The notes beneath the pieces were generated by a model. That model saw only the letters and a program-made list of their open reading frames with translations, was not told the origin of the DNA and did not search any database. 64,000 nt of DNA from Paraburkholderia solisilvae. Its GTDB lineage: Bacteria; Pseudomonadota; Gammaproteobacteria; Burkholderiales; Burkholderiaceae. The position numbers were made by a program, and so were the translations under genes. This document shows, one piece after another, positions 9,601 through 16,247 of the stretch (its first letter is position 1; each line of letters starts with the position of its first letter). The stretch covers positions 1-64,000 of the forward strand of contig NZ_CADIKF010000015.1 of NCBI RefSeq assembly GCF_902859875.1. Direction: 5' to 3'.

Positions 9601-11718
9601 CGTGCCGTCGTGACCTGCAATGATGCTGCCATCGCCGGTCAGCGAACCGGTCACGATATCCAGATTCCGGTCGCTGCCGATTGCACCGTTCTGGTTCGCG
9701 AGTGTGTTCGTGGCAATAGCAACCGAACCGCCACTGCCGGTGTCGTTGCCGATGCGTCCGGTCGTGTTGTCGAGCGACGCGGCATTGAGCGTCACGACAC
9801 CGTTGCCGTGCACCGAGCCGCCCACGTTGAGAAACGTAGCGTTTGGCCCATTGAGCGTGACGTTATTCACACCGGACAGAGTCGCGTTCGTGTTGTCGAC
9901 GAGTTGCGCAATGTTCAGCGTCAGGTCACGCCCCGCGATGATCTGCGCCCCTGCGGAAGTCCCCCTGGCGGACGCGTCACTCGTGTTCGACAGTGTGCGT
10001 GCTGTCACCGTCACATCGCCATTGCCACCGATCAATCCATCATGCGTGTTCGTCACCGCACTGCTGGCGCTGACCGTAGTCAATCCCGTGCCGCTGTTCG
10101 CGATTGATCCGCCATCATTCGCGACCGACTGCGCAGAAACGGAGAGCGTACTGTCTGCCAGGATCGTGCCGCCGGTATTGTTCAGCGAGTCTGTGGCCGT
10201 CACCGATACCGTGCGTGCTCCAACGTAGCCATCCGAACTATTGTCGAGCGACGCGGCGCTCAACGTAACGTCCGTTTGCGCCGCTAGCGTGCCGCCTCGG
10301 TTCGAGACCGTCCCCGAGTGGACGTCGAGCGCGCCATTTGTCGCGACCGTGCCGCCTGCATTGTTCAGCGAACCCGCTACATCAATGACTGTCGTGCCTG
10401 AACCCGACTGCCTGATCCCGCCACCGCGATTGAGCAGGTTCATCGCATGCAGCGTCACCTGGTCGGCGATCAGAGTGCCGCCGCTATTATCGAAAGTCGC
10501 CGCTGCCACGGACGCGCGACCGCTCGCCGCAACCGTACCGGCATTGACCAGCGTCGAGCCCGCGACCAGCGTCGCATTGCCGCCGGCTGCCAGCGTGCCG
10601 CTGTTCGCAATCGCGCTCTGGCTCGCGACGTTGACGTTCTGTTGCGCGTGCACGGTGCCGCTGTTATCGATCCCATCCCGCGCGCTGGCGTTAATGTTGC
10701 CGTTAGCAACCATCTCCCCGGCAAGCACCAGCTTGCCGTCCGATGTCAGCGTCAGATCACCGGCCTGCGCAGCCAGCACCCCTTTGCTCGACACCCCCAC
10801 GCCATACTCGTTACCGACGAGCCAGATACGGTTCGCGTACATGCCGCCGAGCTGGCTGACGTCGATGGAGACGCCTGGCGGCGGACCGTCGCCGGCGATC
10901 CGCGTGGCGTCGAGTGTTTCATGGTCGACCGAATTTGCGCCGGCCACCACATTCAGACTTTTCGCATAGATCGCCGCATTCACCTGCACCGCCCGCGCGA
11001 TGAGATCGACCTGATCCACCTCCGACGCATTCAGCCCCGCGCCCTGCACGGTGATGAGCCCACGCGAAACATCGAAGCCCGCCAGCGAACCATCGGCCGC
11101 GAAGTTCGGCGTCCCGGTCGTGAGAATCGCACGCGACGTATTGATAAACCCGCCGCCATTGACGGAAATGCCGCTGCCATTGGCAATGACCACTTCCGCA
11201 CGCCGACCCGCGACTTCGACGTAACCATTGATCTGACTCGCCGCGTTGCTGTTGACCTGGTTGACGATGACGCGCGCCGCGTCGCCGGGGCCCAAGTTCG
11301 GGTTGCCGTTGATCATGCCCGCCTGCTGCGTCTGCACGATCGCGGGCGAGTTGTTCAGAATCGCACCGCGCTGCTGCACGTCGAATTGACCATAGGTATT
11401 CATCGACACGCCCGCGCCCGACGGACGGTTGATATTCACCTGCGGCAAACCGTTCTGCGTCGAGATCACCGATGGACTGTTGGGACCGGAAGGGATGATC
11501 TGCGCGACGGACCATTCAGGCAGAACGCCAGTCATCGCAAGCACGGTGAATGCGATCTGGCGAAGCTTGAATCGTCCGGTGCGAGTCGCGGCACGTGATG
11601 AGGAACGAACAACCGCACTGCGACCAGCTTGCTTTCTCGTTGACTTGGCTATTTCGCTGACTGCGGCAGGTGTTTCTCTCAGCCGGCTGTAGATCAACCG
11701 GTAGTTATTGTTGTTCAT
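3673..11718 (-). CDS. bcpA: Contact-dependent growth inhibition exoprotein BcpA/CdiA
   Basis: This 2681-residue two-partner-secreted exoprotein is intact. Residues 1-20 resemble an extended signal peptide region (MNNNNYRLIYSR), with a hydrophobic core near 53-66 and likely cleavage near 73 (SVAQ). A TPS/haemagglutination domain follows (about 75-300, with NPNL at 139-142), then a very long region of FHA-type repeats, then an Ala/Gly-rich segment and the pre-toxin motif NRQLHPDEY at about 2400. The last ~280 residues are the variable toxin: a hydrophobic Gly/Ala-rich body (about 2526-2661) and a short basic tail. There is no cdiB-like gene upstream, so this is the Burkholderia order (A-I-O-B), and bcpB is expected left of the window. 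The toxin class is unproven but looks membrane-active. Confidence 0.92.
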   Translation of the reverse strand: MNNNNYRLIYSRLRETPAAVSEIAKSTRKQAGRSAVVRSSSRAATRTGRFKLRQIAFTVLAMTGVLPEWSVAQIIPSGPNSPSVISTQNGLPQVNINRPSGAGVSMNTYGQFDVQQRGAILNNSPAIVQTQQAGMINGNPNLGPGDAARVIVNQVNSNAASQINGYVEVAGRRAEVVIANGSGISVNGGGFINTSRAILTTGTPNFAADGSLAGFDVSRGLITVQGAGLNASEVDQVDLIARAVQVNAAIYAKSLNVVAGANSVDHETLDATRIAGDGPPPGVSIDVSQLGGMYANRIWLVGNEYGVGVSSKGVLAAQAGDLTLTSDGKLVLAGEMVANGNINASARDGIDNSGTVHAQQNVNVASQSAIANSGTLAAGGNATLVAGSTLVNAGTVAASGRASVAAATFDNSGGTLIADQVTLHAMNLLNRGGGIRQSGSGTTVIDVAGSLNNAGGTVATNGALDVHSGTVSNRGGTLAAQTDVTLSAASLDNSSDGYVGARTVSVTATDSLNNTGGTILADSTLSVSAQSVANDGGSIANSGTGLTTVSASSAVTNTHDGLIGGNGDVTVTARTLSNTSDASARGTSAGAQIIAGRDLTLNIAQLVDNTNATLSGVNNVTLNGPNATFLNVGGSVHGNGVVTLNAASLDNTTGRIGNDTGSGGSVAIATNTLANQNGAIGSDRNLDIVTGSLTGDGSIIAGHDGTLTIGSDYTLGGANRIQANHDLTFTTAGAFTNQGTLGAVGALTVNAASVDNQAGADLNSSITTVNASGAIINAGRIEGDSVTTHGASLVNSATIVGNTVTLNAGSIVNAGAAAAIAAASAVRLYGLDVSNTGGATIFSLGDISIAADDARDGDGVLAHRSTSVTNDQSTIEAQGNIEIAAQTLTNTRPAPTVGTVTTDVETVHGTKRDRYMACTPTNADAHSSCTQEVWDYGYLNPLDVTFSKADIVSTASGANAADRVLVVNVNGQPQTIYYNTLTTNADGTITVSYWDAYDPHVNFDPASEYPGDDQAHHHYQRVEVARDTTTTTQQDTVTGPQAQQAQITAGGNITLANVGRLNNEYSAIGAGGSIRIGSAGTDGDAGSGSYGGTLVNNIGQTLYQYQRQDIVSTYAWNEDISRDRDSVVQPSIILTPVAIGGLGGTIVANSAVQISATDLSNTNVAAANSATGATGGTLGANGAVNGIVNAPQSILGPDGVPAFTLPSGGLYALNASPGASHLVVTDPRLSSYAGFISSDYMLGQLGFDPSKTIKRLGDGVYEQQLIRNQITRLTGRVYLQDYASNEDEYRTLMTNGVHVAQAFSLVPGMALTAAQMDALTSDIVWLVNQTVTLPDGSTQTVLAPVVYLAHTHANDLQPGGALIAADDVEIHAPGSATNSGVIRGGTQTVIGATDIVNRGGAIGSGNDHGTTVISATNDVINASGRITGNRVAVLAGHDIVNTTLVDTVGIRSMAGDSRVSQTLQGAQGTIASTGDMVIAAGHDLTVRGASLEAGDNAQIAAGHDMVVDTVESHISLSVTKNTDNYAHTVTTLHQSSGISAGGSLAMQSGNDMTFKGATVSAGGDLAVVAGGNLTATTVTDSVRREDVTRGDKTRSGEDRSYDERAIGTSFSAGGSGTLAALSADGGKGNVTLTGSALSTGTGSANIAATGNVSISEAREEHDSYSAVQSRRGSFVHGSTTNEMQDVHANVGVSSTISGDSVTIRAGKDLTVKGSTVAGTNDVNLAAAGNVTITTSQDTQSASSYYSRHESGIGTSGGIGISVGSQTQTDTAHDTTVTNSGSTIGSLNGSLNLVAGNDLHVTGSDLIAAKNVTGTGANVEIDAATDTAHHDESHEVKKSGFTLALRAPVIDAVSNTVNQSRDASRSQDDRAAALHGIAAASGAFDAGVAAGGVVKDVVAGTTPQGKLELGFGSSRTSSTLTEDSTTSRGSDVIAGGTAAFVATGNGTPGSGNLTIAGSSVNATDVVLAAQNRISLVNTTGSDSTRSTNESSSGSIGVSVGTGGLGIDASASRSHGNANADSVTQNNTHVTAANTVTILSGGDTAIIGANVNGRQVNADVGGNLTVASVQDTVASAAHQDSQGGGFAISTHGGSASYSAQHGNADGDYAQVNEQAGIRAGDGGFSISVRGNTDLQGAVIASEADTARNTLSTGTLTFSDIRNQSDYHAHSGGFSAGATAGDGGSNYSTHGPASGTNAGGGAPMVSQNGSGSDSATTRSGISAGTISVTDAARQGQDIASLNRNTSETNGTVAKPPDVNNLLDRQADMMAAAGAAGEAVSRRIGDFAQSKYDEAKAKGDQAGMEAWKEGGIARAEMQAAGAALVTGLAGGNAIGGAAGAGIASIAAGKLNGLGGAIEGANPTGNTDMNQALGNIVANVIATGAGGVIGGDSGAFSGYTVDRYNRQLHPDEYALAKKDAKVAAQRLGISEQQAEGRIVAEILRNSDKQTSDASGGVHDYEIRAVVGCERLNCDAYKNDPQYTNHDYNSQYIANNQQAYDAGQSQLGKGKTYDQLVAANYDKDPVGNTIARAFGTLLAGSVAGGLASVWAAGTAFTNVGDALSYQFGLSADQPSYKNAAVAGVVAAATSPLLLPLNALGGSFGTKTAIAIYNSAVSGTGAFGTTAITNPGSSPDLSAGLGMAGALLTIGGKAILPSAMGSVIDTGMQILPGPAQAAIEKNGQKAKQ
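3737..4142 (-). repeat. Direct repeat R2, proximal copy inside live bcpA toxin
   Basis: This is the 406-bp partner of 583-988. It encodes the hydrophobic toxin body of live BcpA, ending just before the last ~20 residues of the protein. Because the repeat stops short of the terminal residues, recombination here would change only the extreme C-terminus plus the downstream immunity gene. Confidence 0.85.
4219..4529 (-). repeat. Direct repeat R1, proximal copy inside live bcpA pre-toxin
   Basis: This is the 311-bp partner of 1853-2163. It covers the conserved pre-toxin codons directly upstream of the variable toxin, which is where allele exchange in CDI systems is expected to occur. The upstream flank differs (VDRYNRQLH here, VGNRYNRQLH in the orphan), so homology starts at the motif itself. 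Confidence 0.88.
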
Positions 11719-11882
11719 CTACGTTGTTCGGGATGCTAATTTGTGACGATGGGTAAACTAGCCGACGCCACAGCTTCGAAACAACGCATGACACGCTTGA
11801 TGCGATGGATACAACGCTTTTCGCTAAATCAGAGTTTTCTTATCGAGCGAATGCGTCGAGATGAGGTAGCGCGTTTGGGCGC

Positions 11883-11906
11883 AAAAAAGCCCGCGCGTGG
11901 GCGGGC
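11883..11906 (-). terminator. Rho-independent terminator of the DUF3268 gene
   Basis: On the minus strand a GCCCGC/GCGGGC stem with a 6-base loop is followed by six T residues. It lies about 70 bases beyond the stop of the leftward gene 11977-12417 and separates it from the bcpA promoter region (11719-11880). Confidence 0.7.
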
Positions 11907-11976
11907 GAAGATTATGGCTGGATATGCAGCGTAGTGGGGTGCACGAGGGTGCTGCGTTTCGTTGCCTGTGAAATAT

Positions 11977-12417
11977 CTAACTGGCGTCGCGATGCGCCTT
12001 CCACGTGTCCACGTAGTGCAGCGCCTGATTGCATTGGTCGAGACTGAACGAGTGAAGGCTCGGCGGCATCGGTGCGAATCCGAGTGCGGTCGCCACCCAA
12101 CGGACGGCCTTGGCGCGCGCTTCGAAGATCGATACGCCATCGCGCCGCACCTTCGCTTCGGCGAGCGGCTCGAGCGCGTCATGCAGACGACTCTTCGCGT
12201 CGCGCAGCGTCGCATCGGCCAGACGCCCGAGTGGTGCGTTGTGCCGGCTGCGCGGTCGCACGCCGATCCACGCCTCGCAGGATGTGCAGATCCAGACGGC
12301 GTTGTGGTCGTCGCGGTACGGGTAGATCTCGTCCCCGAAGCTTGCGAGTTGTGCTCGCTCGCCGCAGTAGTCGCAGACGGGTTGGGGAACGGCTTTTATC
12401 GGGCGGCCTACGCGCAC
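11977..12417 (-). CDS. DUF3268-type zinc-finger protein
   Basis: The product has 146 residues. The N-terminal third carries two CxxC knuckles (CDYC at about 15-18 and CTSC at about 44-47) spaced as in the DUF3268 zinc-finger domain family, with aspartate- and tryptophan-containing linkers. The C-terminal part is helical and charged. This suggests a single Zn-binding fold with nucleic-acid or protein interaction potential; no function is established. The gene stands alone with its own terminator, between the bcp locus and a strip of small unknown genes. The start ATG at 12417 gives the full finger; I saw no better alternative. Confidence 0.65.
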   Translation of the reverse strand: MRVGRPIKAVPQPVCDYCGERAQLASFGDEIYPYRDDHNAVWICTSCEAWIGVRPRSRHNAPLGRLADATLRDAKSRLHDALEPLAEAKVRRDGVSIFEARAKAVRWVATALGFAPMPPSLHSFSLDQCNQALHYVDTWKAHRDAS

Positions 12418-12612
12418 GGTGATCCTTGTTTATGAGTGGGCTACGACACAGAATAGCAGCCTCTTTTATCTCTGCGGTTTGTCGATGTTTATGTCGGTGG
12501 TGAAAAGATGGAGAGAGTGATGTGACGCGGAAGGCGAGGGTGGCATTGCGAGACTCACCTTGACGAAATTTGACGCGCGCGGATTTGGTTTGAGATAACG
12601 TTGCCGGCTTGT

Positions 12613-12840
12613 ATGGGAACCCCCGTGACCATCGGCAAATCGAGGATCGCAAGCAGTATGCCGATTCCCACTTTTGGAGGAAGCGGATATTCATACGAGT
12701 GCATCACGCTGCAGAGCCTTGATGACTTTCGCAGGCTTCGACAAATATTGCTGCAAACATCGCCCGTTCTTGCCGGCGACTCGGGAATAGGTGCGTATGG
12801 TTGGATTGAGGTAATTTCAAATGACGACAGTTGTCCGTAG
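12613..12840 (+). CDS. Hypothetical protein
   Basis: A frame of about 75 codons ends 20 bases inside the next gene, an overlap typical of co-translated pairs. The sequence (SGYSYECITLQSLDDFRRL, then AGDSGIGAYGWIEVI) is protein-like with mixed helix and strand potential and no membrane segment. The start is uncertain: ATG 12613, GTG 12628 and ATG 12658 are all possible. No family is recognised. Codon bias is weaker than in the core genes. Confidence 0.35.
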   Translation: MGTPVTIGKSRIASSMPIPTFGGSGYSYECITLQSLDDFRRLRQILLQTSPVLAGDSGIGAYGWIEVISNDDSCP

Positions 12841-13090
12841 AGCGTTCAAGGCAGTTCTATTTTGTGCATTGTTTTTGCTAGCAGTGCGATATGTCCATAC
12901 TTACCCGATGCCCATGACGCGGCAACAGCGGCACTATCTGATCGTGATATCCGAGAGATTTGGGGTGGCCGATTACGAGATGTTCTACATCGCGACGATG
13001 GTCGTCATCGATCTGATCGTTGCCGCCGCGATCTATGTGATGATCCTCAAGCTTTGGCGGCGTTATGAGGTGAAGCGGCGTCACGGCTAG
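12821..13090 (+). CDS. Small two-TM membrane protein of unknown function
   Basis: The 89-residue product has hydrophobic segments at about residues 8-24 (AVLFCALFLLAVRYV) and 55-76 (YIATMVVIDLIVAAAIYVMIL), and a basic C-terminus (RRYEVKRRHG), predicting two inner-membrane helices. It overlaps the end of the preceding small gene and may be co-translated with it. No family is recognised. Confidence 0.5.
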   Translation: MTTVVRRAFKAVLFCALFLLAVRYVHTYPMPMTRQQRHYLIVISERFGVADYEMFYIATMVVIDLIVAAAIYVMILKLWRRYEVKRRHG

Positions 13091-13433
13091 TAGCTCGGGT
13101 TGCCTTCGGCAGGCGAACTGGATTTCTTCCAGAATGCGCATTCACTTGCCGGAACGGACACACTAAGAGCAGTTCCTGCATCGACGGGGTGCACGTTCAT
13201 CAGTTTTGTCGACGGGCCATCGACGTCGGACATCGAGAGTAGTTGGGCCTGTCAAGGTATGTCGATTGGCCTATATATCCCACAATTGTGTGCCGCTATA
13301 CTGGCAAACATTGCTGTAGACAACAGTGATTCGGGCTTGGTCGCTCGACAAGTCGTAGGGTCTTGTACCTGCCGTCTTATCTTCGTTGATGCGACGGTGG
13401 GTTTTGAAACCGATTGTCATGAGAGACCGAATC
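13091..13433 (+). other. Gene-poor spacer
   Basis: A 340-base stretch between two small unknown genes. The frames that cross it have no ribosome binding site, an implausible composition and no recognisable fold. It is richer in A/T than the flanking core genome. I see no RNA gene or repeat. Confidence 0.4.
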
Positions 13434-13808
13434 ATGAGTCACGTCCTTTCTCGCATTGTCGAGACATTTCCTTTGTCCCTGTCGGATACCGGTGACAGTG
13501 TCGAACAGCGTATCAAATCGCTCGAGCACCGACGTGCTAGCTTGACGCAAGAGCTCTCTGCGTTGGAGGCTTTGGTCAAAACGTTATCGCGTGGTTCATT
13601 GAAGTACCAGAGCGCCAAGGAACGCATTGTCCAGATTCAGAACGAACTGCGTGTTCTGAAGGGGCGATTGGGATTGGTCAAGAAGAACCAGAATTTAGGC
13701 GATTTTCTGATTCAGATTTTCAAGGAGCGACTGACGAATGCAGAGTGGGATGGTGTCGTTGCGGAAGCGCGGCGAAGATGTGATCTGCAAGGGAGAGTCT
13801 CGCCGTAG
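13434..13808 (+). CDS. Small coiled-coil protein of unknown function
   Basis: From ATG 13434 (a weak GAGAG lies upstream) the product has about 124 residues. In-phase starts at 13386 and 13419 are alternatives. The middle (about residues 20-85) is a heptad-like helical segment rich in Leu, Glu, Lys and Arg, including SLTQELSALEALVKTL and IVQIQNELRVLKGRLG, which predicts a coiled coil. The C-terminal part (FKERLTNAEWDGVVAEARRR) is also helical. No catalytic motif is visible. It stands alone and is probably cytoplasmic. Confidence 0.5.
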   Translation: MSHVLSRIVETFPLSLSDTGDSVEQRIKSLEHRRASLTQELSALEALVKTLSRGSLKYQSAKERIVQIQNELRVLKGRLGLVKKNQNLGDFLIQIFKERLTNAEWDGVVAEARRRCDLQGRVSP

Positions 13809-14136
13809 CTGCATTGTTGCGTATCCTGAATCGATGGGCGACGCCTGAGATGCTGGTCTAAATCAAGGGCTGTCGAGCATTATGGTTCGGCAGGAGGCGA
13901 GCATGGCGACCGGCGCGCCATATTAAAAGGCGAACGCGCTTCGATGGATTTTGTGTGACGTGTTGCCGGCGTGCATACCGAGAAGGTTCCGGCAATAAGC
14001 TGGTGTCCTGGCCGCAGCTTCGGCGAAGGCTTACGGCGACATGCGCGACGAGATGGCTGCGGAATTTCGGTAGAATCGAGCGTCGTTTAATGTACCGGGT
14101 ACTCTTGGGCGGATCAACTTTCTGGAGGGAGGGGTT
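13809..14136 (+). other. Spacer with the toxin-antitoxin promoter region
   Basis: A 328-base gene-free stretch. Its right end carries a strong ribosome binding site (GGAGGGAGGGG) for the antitoxin gene and a perfect 11-bp palindrome about 35 bases upstream of the start. No other structure is recognised. Confidence 0.45.
14092..14102. promoter_or_regulatory. Palindrome upstream of the vapBC45-like operon
   Basis: GTACCGGGTAC is a perfect inverted repeat (5-bp arms, 1-base centre) 35 bases before the antitoxin ATG. Type II antitoxins usually repress their own promoters through such palindromes, so it is a reasonable candidate operator. No binding evidence exists in the sequence itself. Confidence 0.35.
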
Positions 14137-14823
14137 ATGCAGCTTACTGGCATCGGCCTGTACACCTTCCATGAAGCGGCGCGGCTGACGAAAATTCCGC
14201 TTCGTGATATTCGCCGCTGGCTGGATGGCTACTCCTACCGCGATAAGACGCATGCGCCGGTCATGGTAGGACCTCTCTGGGAAACGGAACTCGCTACCGA
14301 TTCTCTGGACGGCGTTAGCTTCCATGATCTGCTTGAGGTCCGGTTCGTGCATGCATTCCGGAAGCATGGGGTTAGCCTGCAGGCGATACGTCTCGCTAGC
14401 CAGCGAGCCCGTGAGCTTTTCGAAACGGACTACCCCTTCACTTCGCGTCAGTTCCGCACCGATGGCCGGACGATTTTCGCATCGGCGATGAAAGAGACTG
14501 GGGAGACCGAACTACTGGATCTGGTGAAGCAGCAGTACGCGTTCCGAAAAATCATTGAACCGTCGCTGTATAGCGGAATTGAGTTCGACGAGGATCAGCT
14601 GGCCGCCCGTTGGTATCCGGCCCGGCGGAGTAAGGCGGTGGTGCTGGACCCTGCAATTGCGTTCGGCAAGCCCATTGTCACGGCTGGCGCTGTTCGTACT
14701 TCGATTCTGCATGATGCGGTTGCTGTTGAGGGCGACAAGAATTTTGTCGCGAAGCTGTATGACGTACCGGTTTCCGCAGTCGATGCGGCTATTGCCTTCG
14801 AAGAAAGTCTGGCGGCAGCGTGA
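14137..14823 (+). CDS. DUF433-containing antitoxin (VapB45-like)
   Basis: The 228-residue product has a MerR-like helix-turn-helix start (about residues 8-30, LYTFHEAARLTKIPLRDIRRWL), which suits an autorepressor. A C-terminal DUF433-like domain follows (about 165-225, with FGKPIVTAGAVRTSIL and VPVSAVDAAIAFEESL). This architecture matches VapB45-type antitoxins. The stop overlaps the downstream PIN-like gene by GTGA, so translation is coupled. The ATG at 14137 follows a very strong Shine-Dalgarno. It is expected to bind and silence the PIN-like toxin and the operon promoter. Confidence 0.7.
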   Translation: MQLTGIGLYTFHEAARLTKIPLRDIRRWLDGYSYRDKTHAPVMVGPLWETELATDSLDGVSFHDLLEVRFVHAFRKHGVSLQAIRLASQRARELFETDYPFTSRQFRTDGRTIFASAMKETGETELLDLVKQQYAFRKIIEPSLYSGIEFDEDQLAARWYPARRSKAVVLDPAIAFGKPIVTAGAVRTSILHDAVAVEGDKNFVAKLYDVPVSAVDAAIAFEESLAAA

Positions 14824-15224
14824 ATTTCTTTGTCGACAACAACCTGCCGCCAGCGTTGGCGAAAGCCCTGCATGCGCTATCTGAACCCTCGGAACACAGG
14901 GTCGCTCATCTGAGAGAAATGTTTTCCCAGAGTGCAGGGGACGCAGAATGGATTGAGTCTCTGTCGACACAGGGTGGATGGTCGGTCGTCACCCACGATA
15001 AATTGAACAAAGGGTTGGAGCGGGAGGCATTGCGCCGAGCCGGACTAATCGTCTTTTTTCTCGATAAAGGGTGGTCGAATCACCCGTTCTGGGATAAGGC
15101 TCATAACCTCGTGCGTTGGTGGCCGAGGATCATCGAGCAGTCGGAAGGTATTAAGGGTGGGGCGGCATTCAAGGTTCCCTATAACTTCTCCGGGAAAGGG
15201 CAATTCGAGCAGGTGATCCTGTAA
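14820..15224 (+). CDS. PIN-like toxin (VapC45-like)
   Basis: The 134-residue product starts at GTG 14820, inside the antitoxin stop (GTGA). The N-terminus MNFFVDNNLPPALAKAL has the acidic residue after a beta strand that is typical of PIN-like nuclease folds, and acidic positions recur in DAEWIESL and THDKLNKG. The spacing fits the VapC45 PIN-like family, thought to act as Mg-dependent ribonucleases. The length is normal for the family and no frameshift is seen. The RNA target cannot be predicted. The pair sits in a strip of accessory genes near a tRNA gene. Confidence 0.68.
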   Translation: MNFFVDNNLPPALAKALHALSEPSEHRVAHLREMFSQSAGDAEWIESLSTQGGWSVVTHDKLNKGLEREALRRAGLIVFFLDKGWSNHPFWDKAHNLVRWWPRIIEQSEGIKGGAAFKVPYNFSGKGQFEQVIL

Positions 15225-15375
15225 ACGGAAATTCGACATCCCGTGCGTTTTGCCGGTTGTGGGCGCGCGGGCGTTTTCTTGTCCGCAAGGCGGCCTGGGA
15301 TTGGATGCATCTACGCGCATGGCGCTTCCAGTTGCACCGTTATCATTGCCTCAATTCATTCGCGGACTTGCCCCA

Positions 15376-15909
15376 ATGAAACGAGCCATCGAGATAGCCG
15401 ACCTGACACTGAAAGTGTTGTCGTGCATTGCCATAGTGTGTGCGGGCGGCTGGGCGGTCTGGGTCTTCCGGCTTGGCGGTTCGACCGACTGGCAGGACAA
15501 CATCACATTAGAAACTCACGTACTGCCGTATCACGACGATCTGCGGTTGCTGGTCGTACATGCAAAATCGAAAAACCCGCGCAATTCGACATTTGAATTG
15601 AATAGCAGCCAGCACGACTCTTACCAGTTGCGTGTGCGCAAGCTAGTCCCAGATGCAAAGTCGGGAACGCTATTCAATGAGGATGAAGGCGAACTTATAG
15701 CAAGCGTCGATTTGCTCAAGCTGGCGGGCGACAGCTACGAGTTTCTACCAAACGCGGAGATGGACGATATGCAAACCGTGGTGGTGCCGGTCGGCACCAC
15801 AGTATCGATTATGGCCGAGATGAAAATTCACACGGGCGGGCGGGACAGGAGCGGTGAGCCTGAGGTTGATTCAAATTCTGCGTCTGCCATGGTCCGCATA
15901 GAACCGTAG
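15376..15909 (+). CDS. Single-TM membrane-anchored hypothetical protein
   Basis: I chose ATG 15376, which gives 177 residues starting MKRAIEIADLTLKVLSC; the open frame extends further left but adds an implausible leader. One hydrophobic segment (about residues 10-32, VLSCIAIVCAGGWAVWVFRL) anchors a soluble, probably extracytoplasmic beta-rich domain (residues ~40-177) without cysteines. No family is recognised. A strong hairpin follows 50 bases after the stop. Confidence 0.5.
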   Translation: MKRAIEIADLTLKVLSCIAIVCAGGWAVWVFRLGGSTDWQDNITLETHVLPYHDDLRLLVVHAKSKNPRNSTFELNSSQHDSYQLRVRKLVPDAKSGTLFNEDEGELIASVDLLKLAGDSYEFLPNAEMDDMQTVVVPVGTTVSIMAEMKIHTGGRDRSGEPEVDSNSASAMVRIEP

Positions 15910-15959
15910 GCGGTCGGTGGCAAGAGCGGTATTTATCTTACATGGATTCTAGAAACGAC

Positions 15960-15993
15960 AAAGGGTTACAGGCGGAAGCGCTGTAACCCTTTG
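15960..15993. terminator. Bidirectional hairpin between hypothetical gene and tRNA-Met
   Basis: AAAGGGTTACAG pairs perfectly with CTGTAACCCTTT across a 9-base loop. T-rich sequence lies on both sides, so it can terminate the rightward gene (15376-15909) and the leftward tRNA transcript. Confidence 0.75.
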
Positions 15994-16000
15994 CTTTGTT

Positions 16001-16077
<77 letters not shown>

Positions 16078-16247
16078 GTAAGAGGGAAGATTATAGGGAG
16101 GTCGGCGGGAGCCGTCAACCCCCGCCGCGACCCGATCTTAGGACAGTGTCTATCTACGTCACAGGGGTCATCGATCGATTTAGAGGAGCGAGGGCGGCGG
16201 CCAACCAACAAACAACAACCAGCCAGCCCCACCCCCTCAATCACCAG

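Noticed and set aside
4459..10107. Several long + strand open frames running antisense to bcpA
   Set aside because: They are explained by the high GC3 codon bias of bcpA read in the opposite strand. They have no ribosome binding sites and give Arg-rich, domain-free sequences.
13100..13495. A 131-codon + strand frame in the spacer before the coiled-coil gene
   Set aside because: Composition is unlike a folded protein, no ribosome binding site, and it overlaps the better supported gene at 13434 in another frame.
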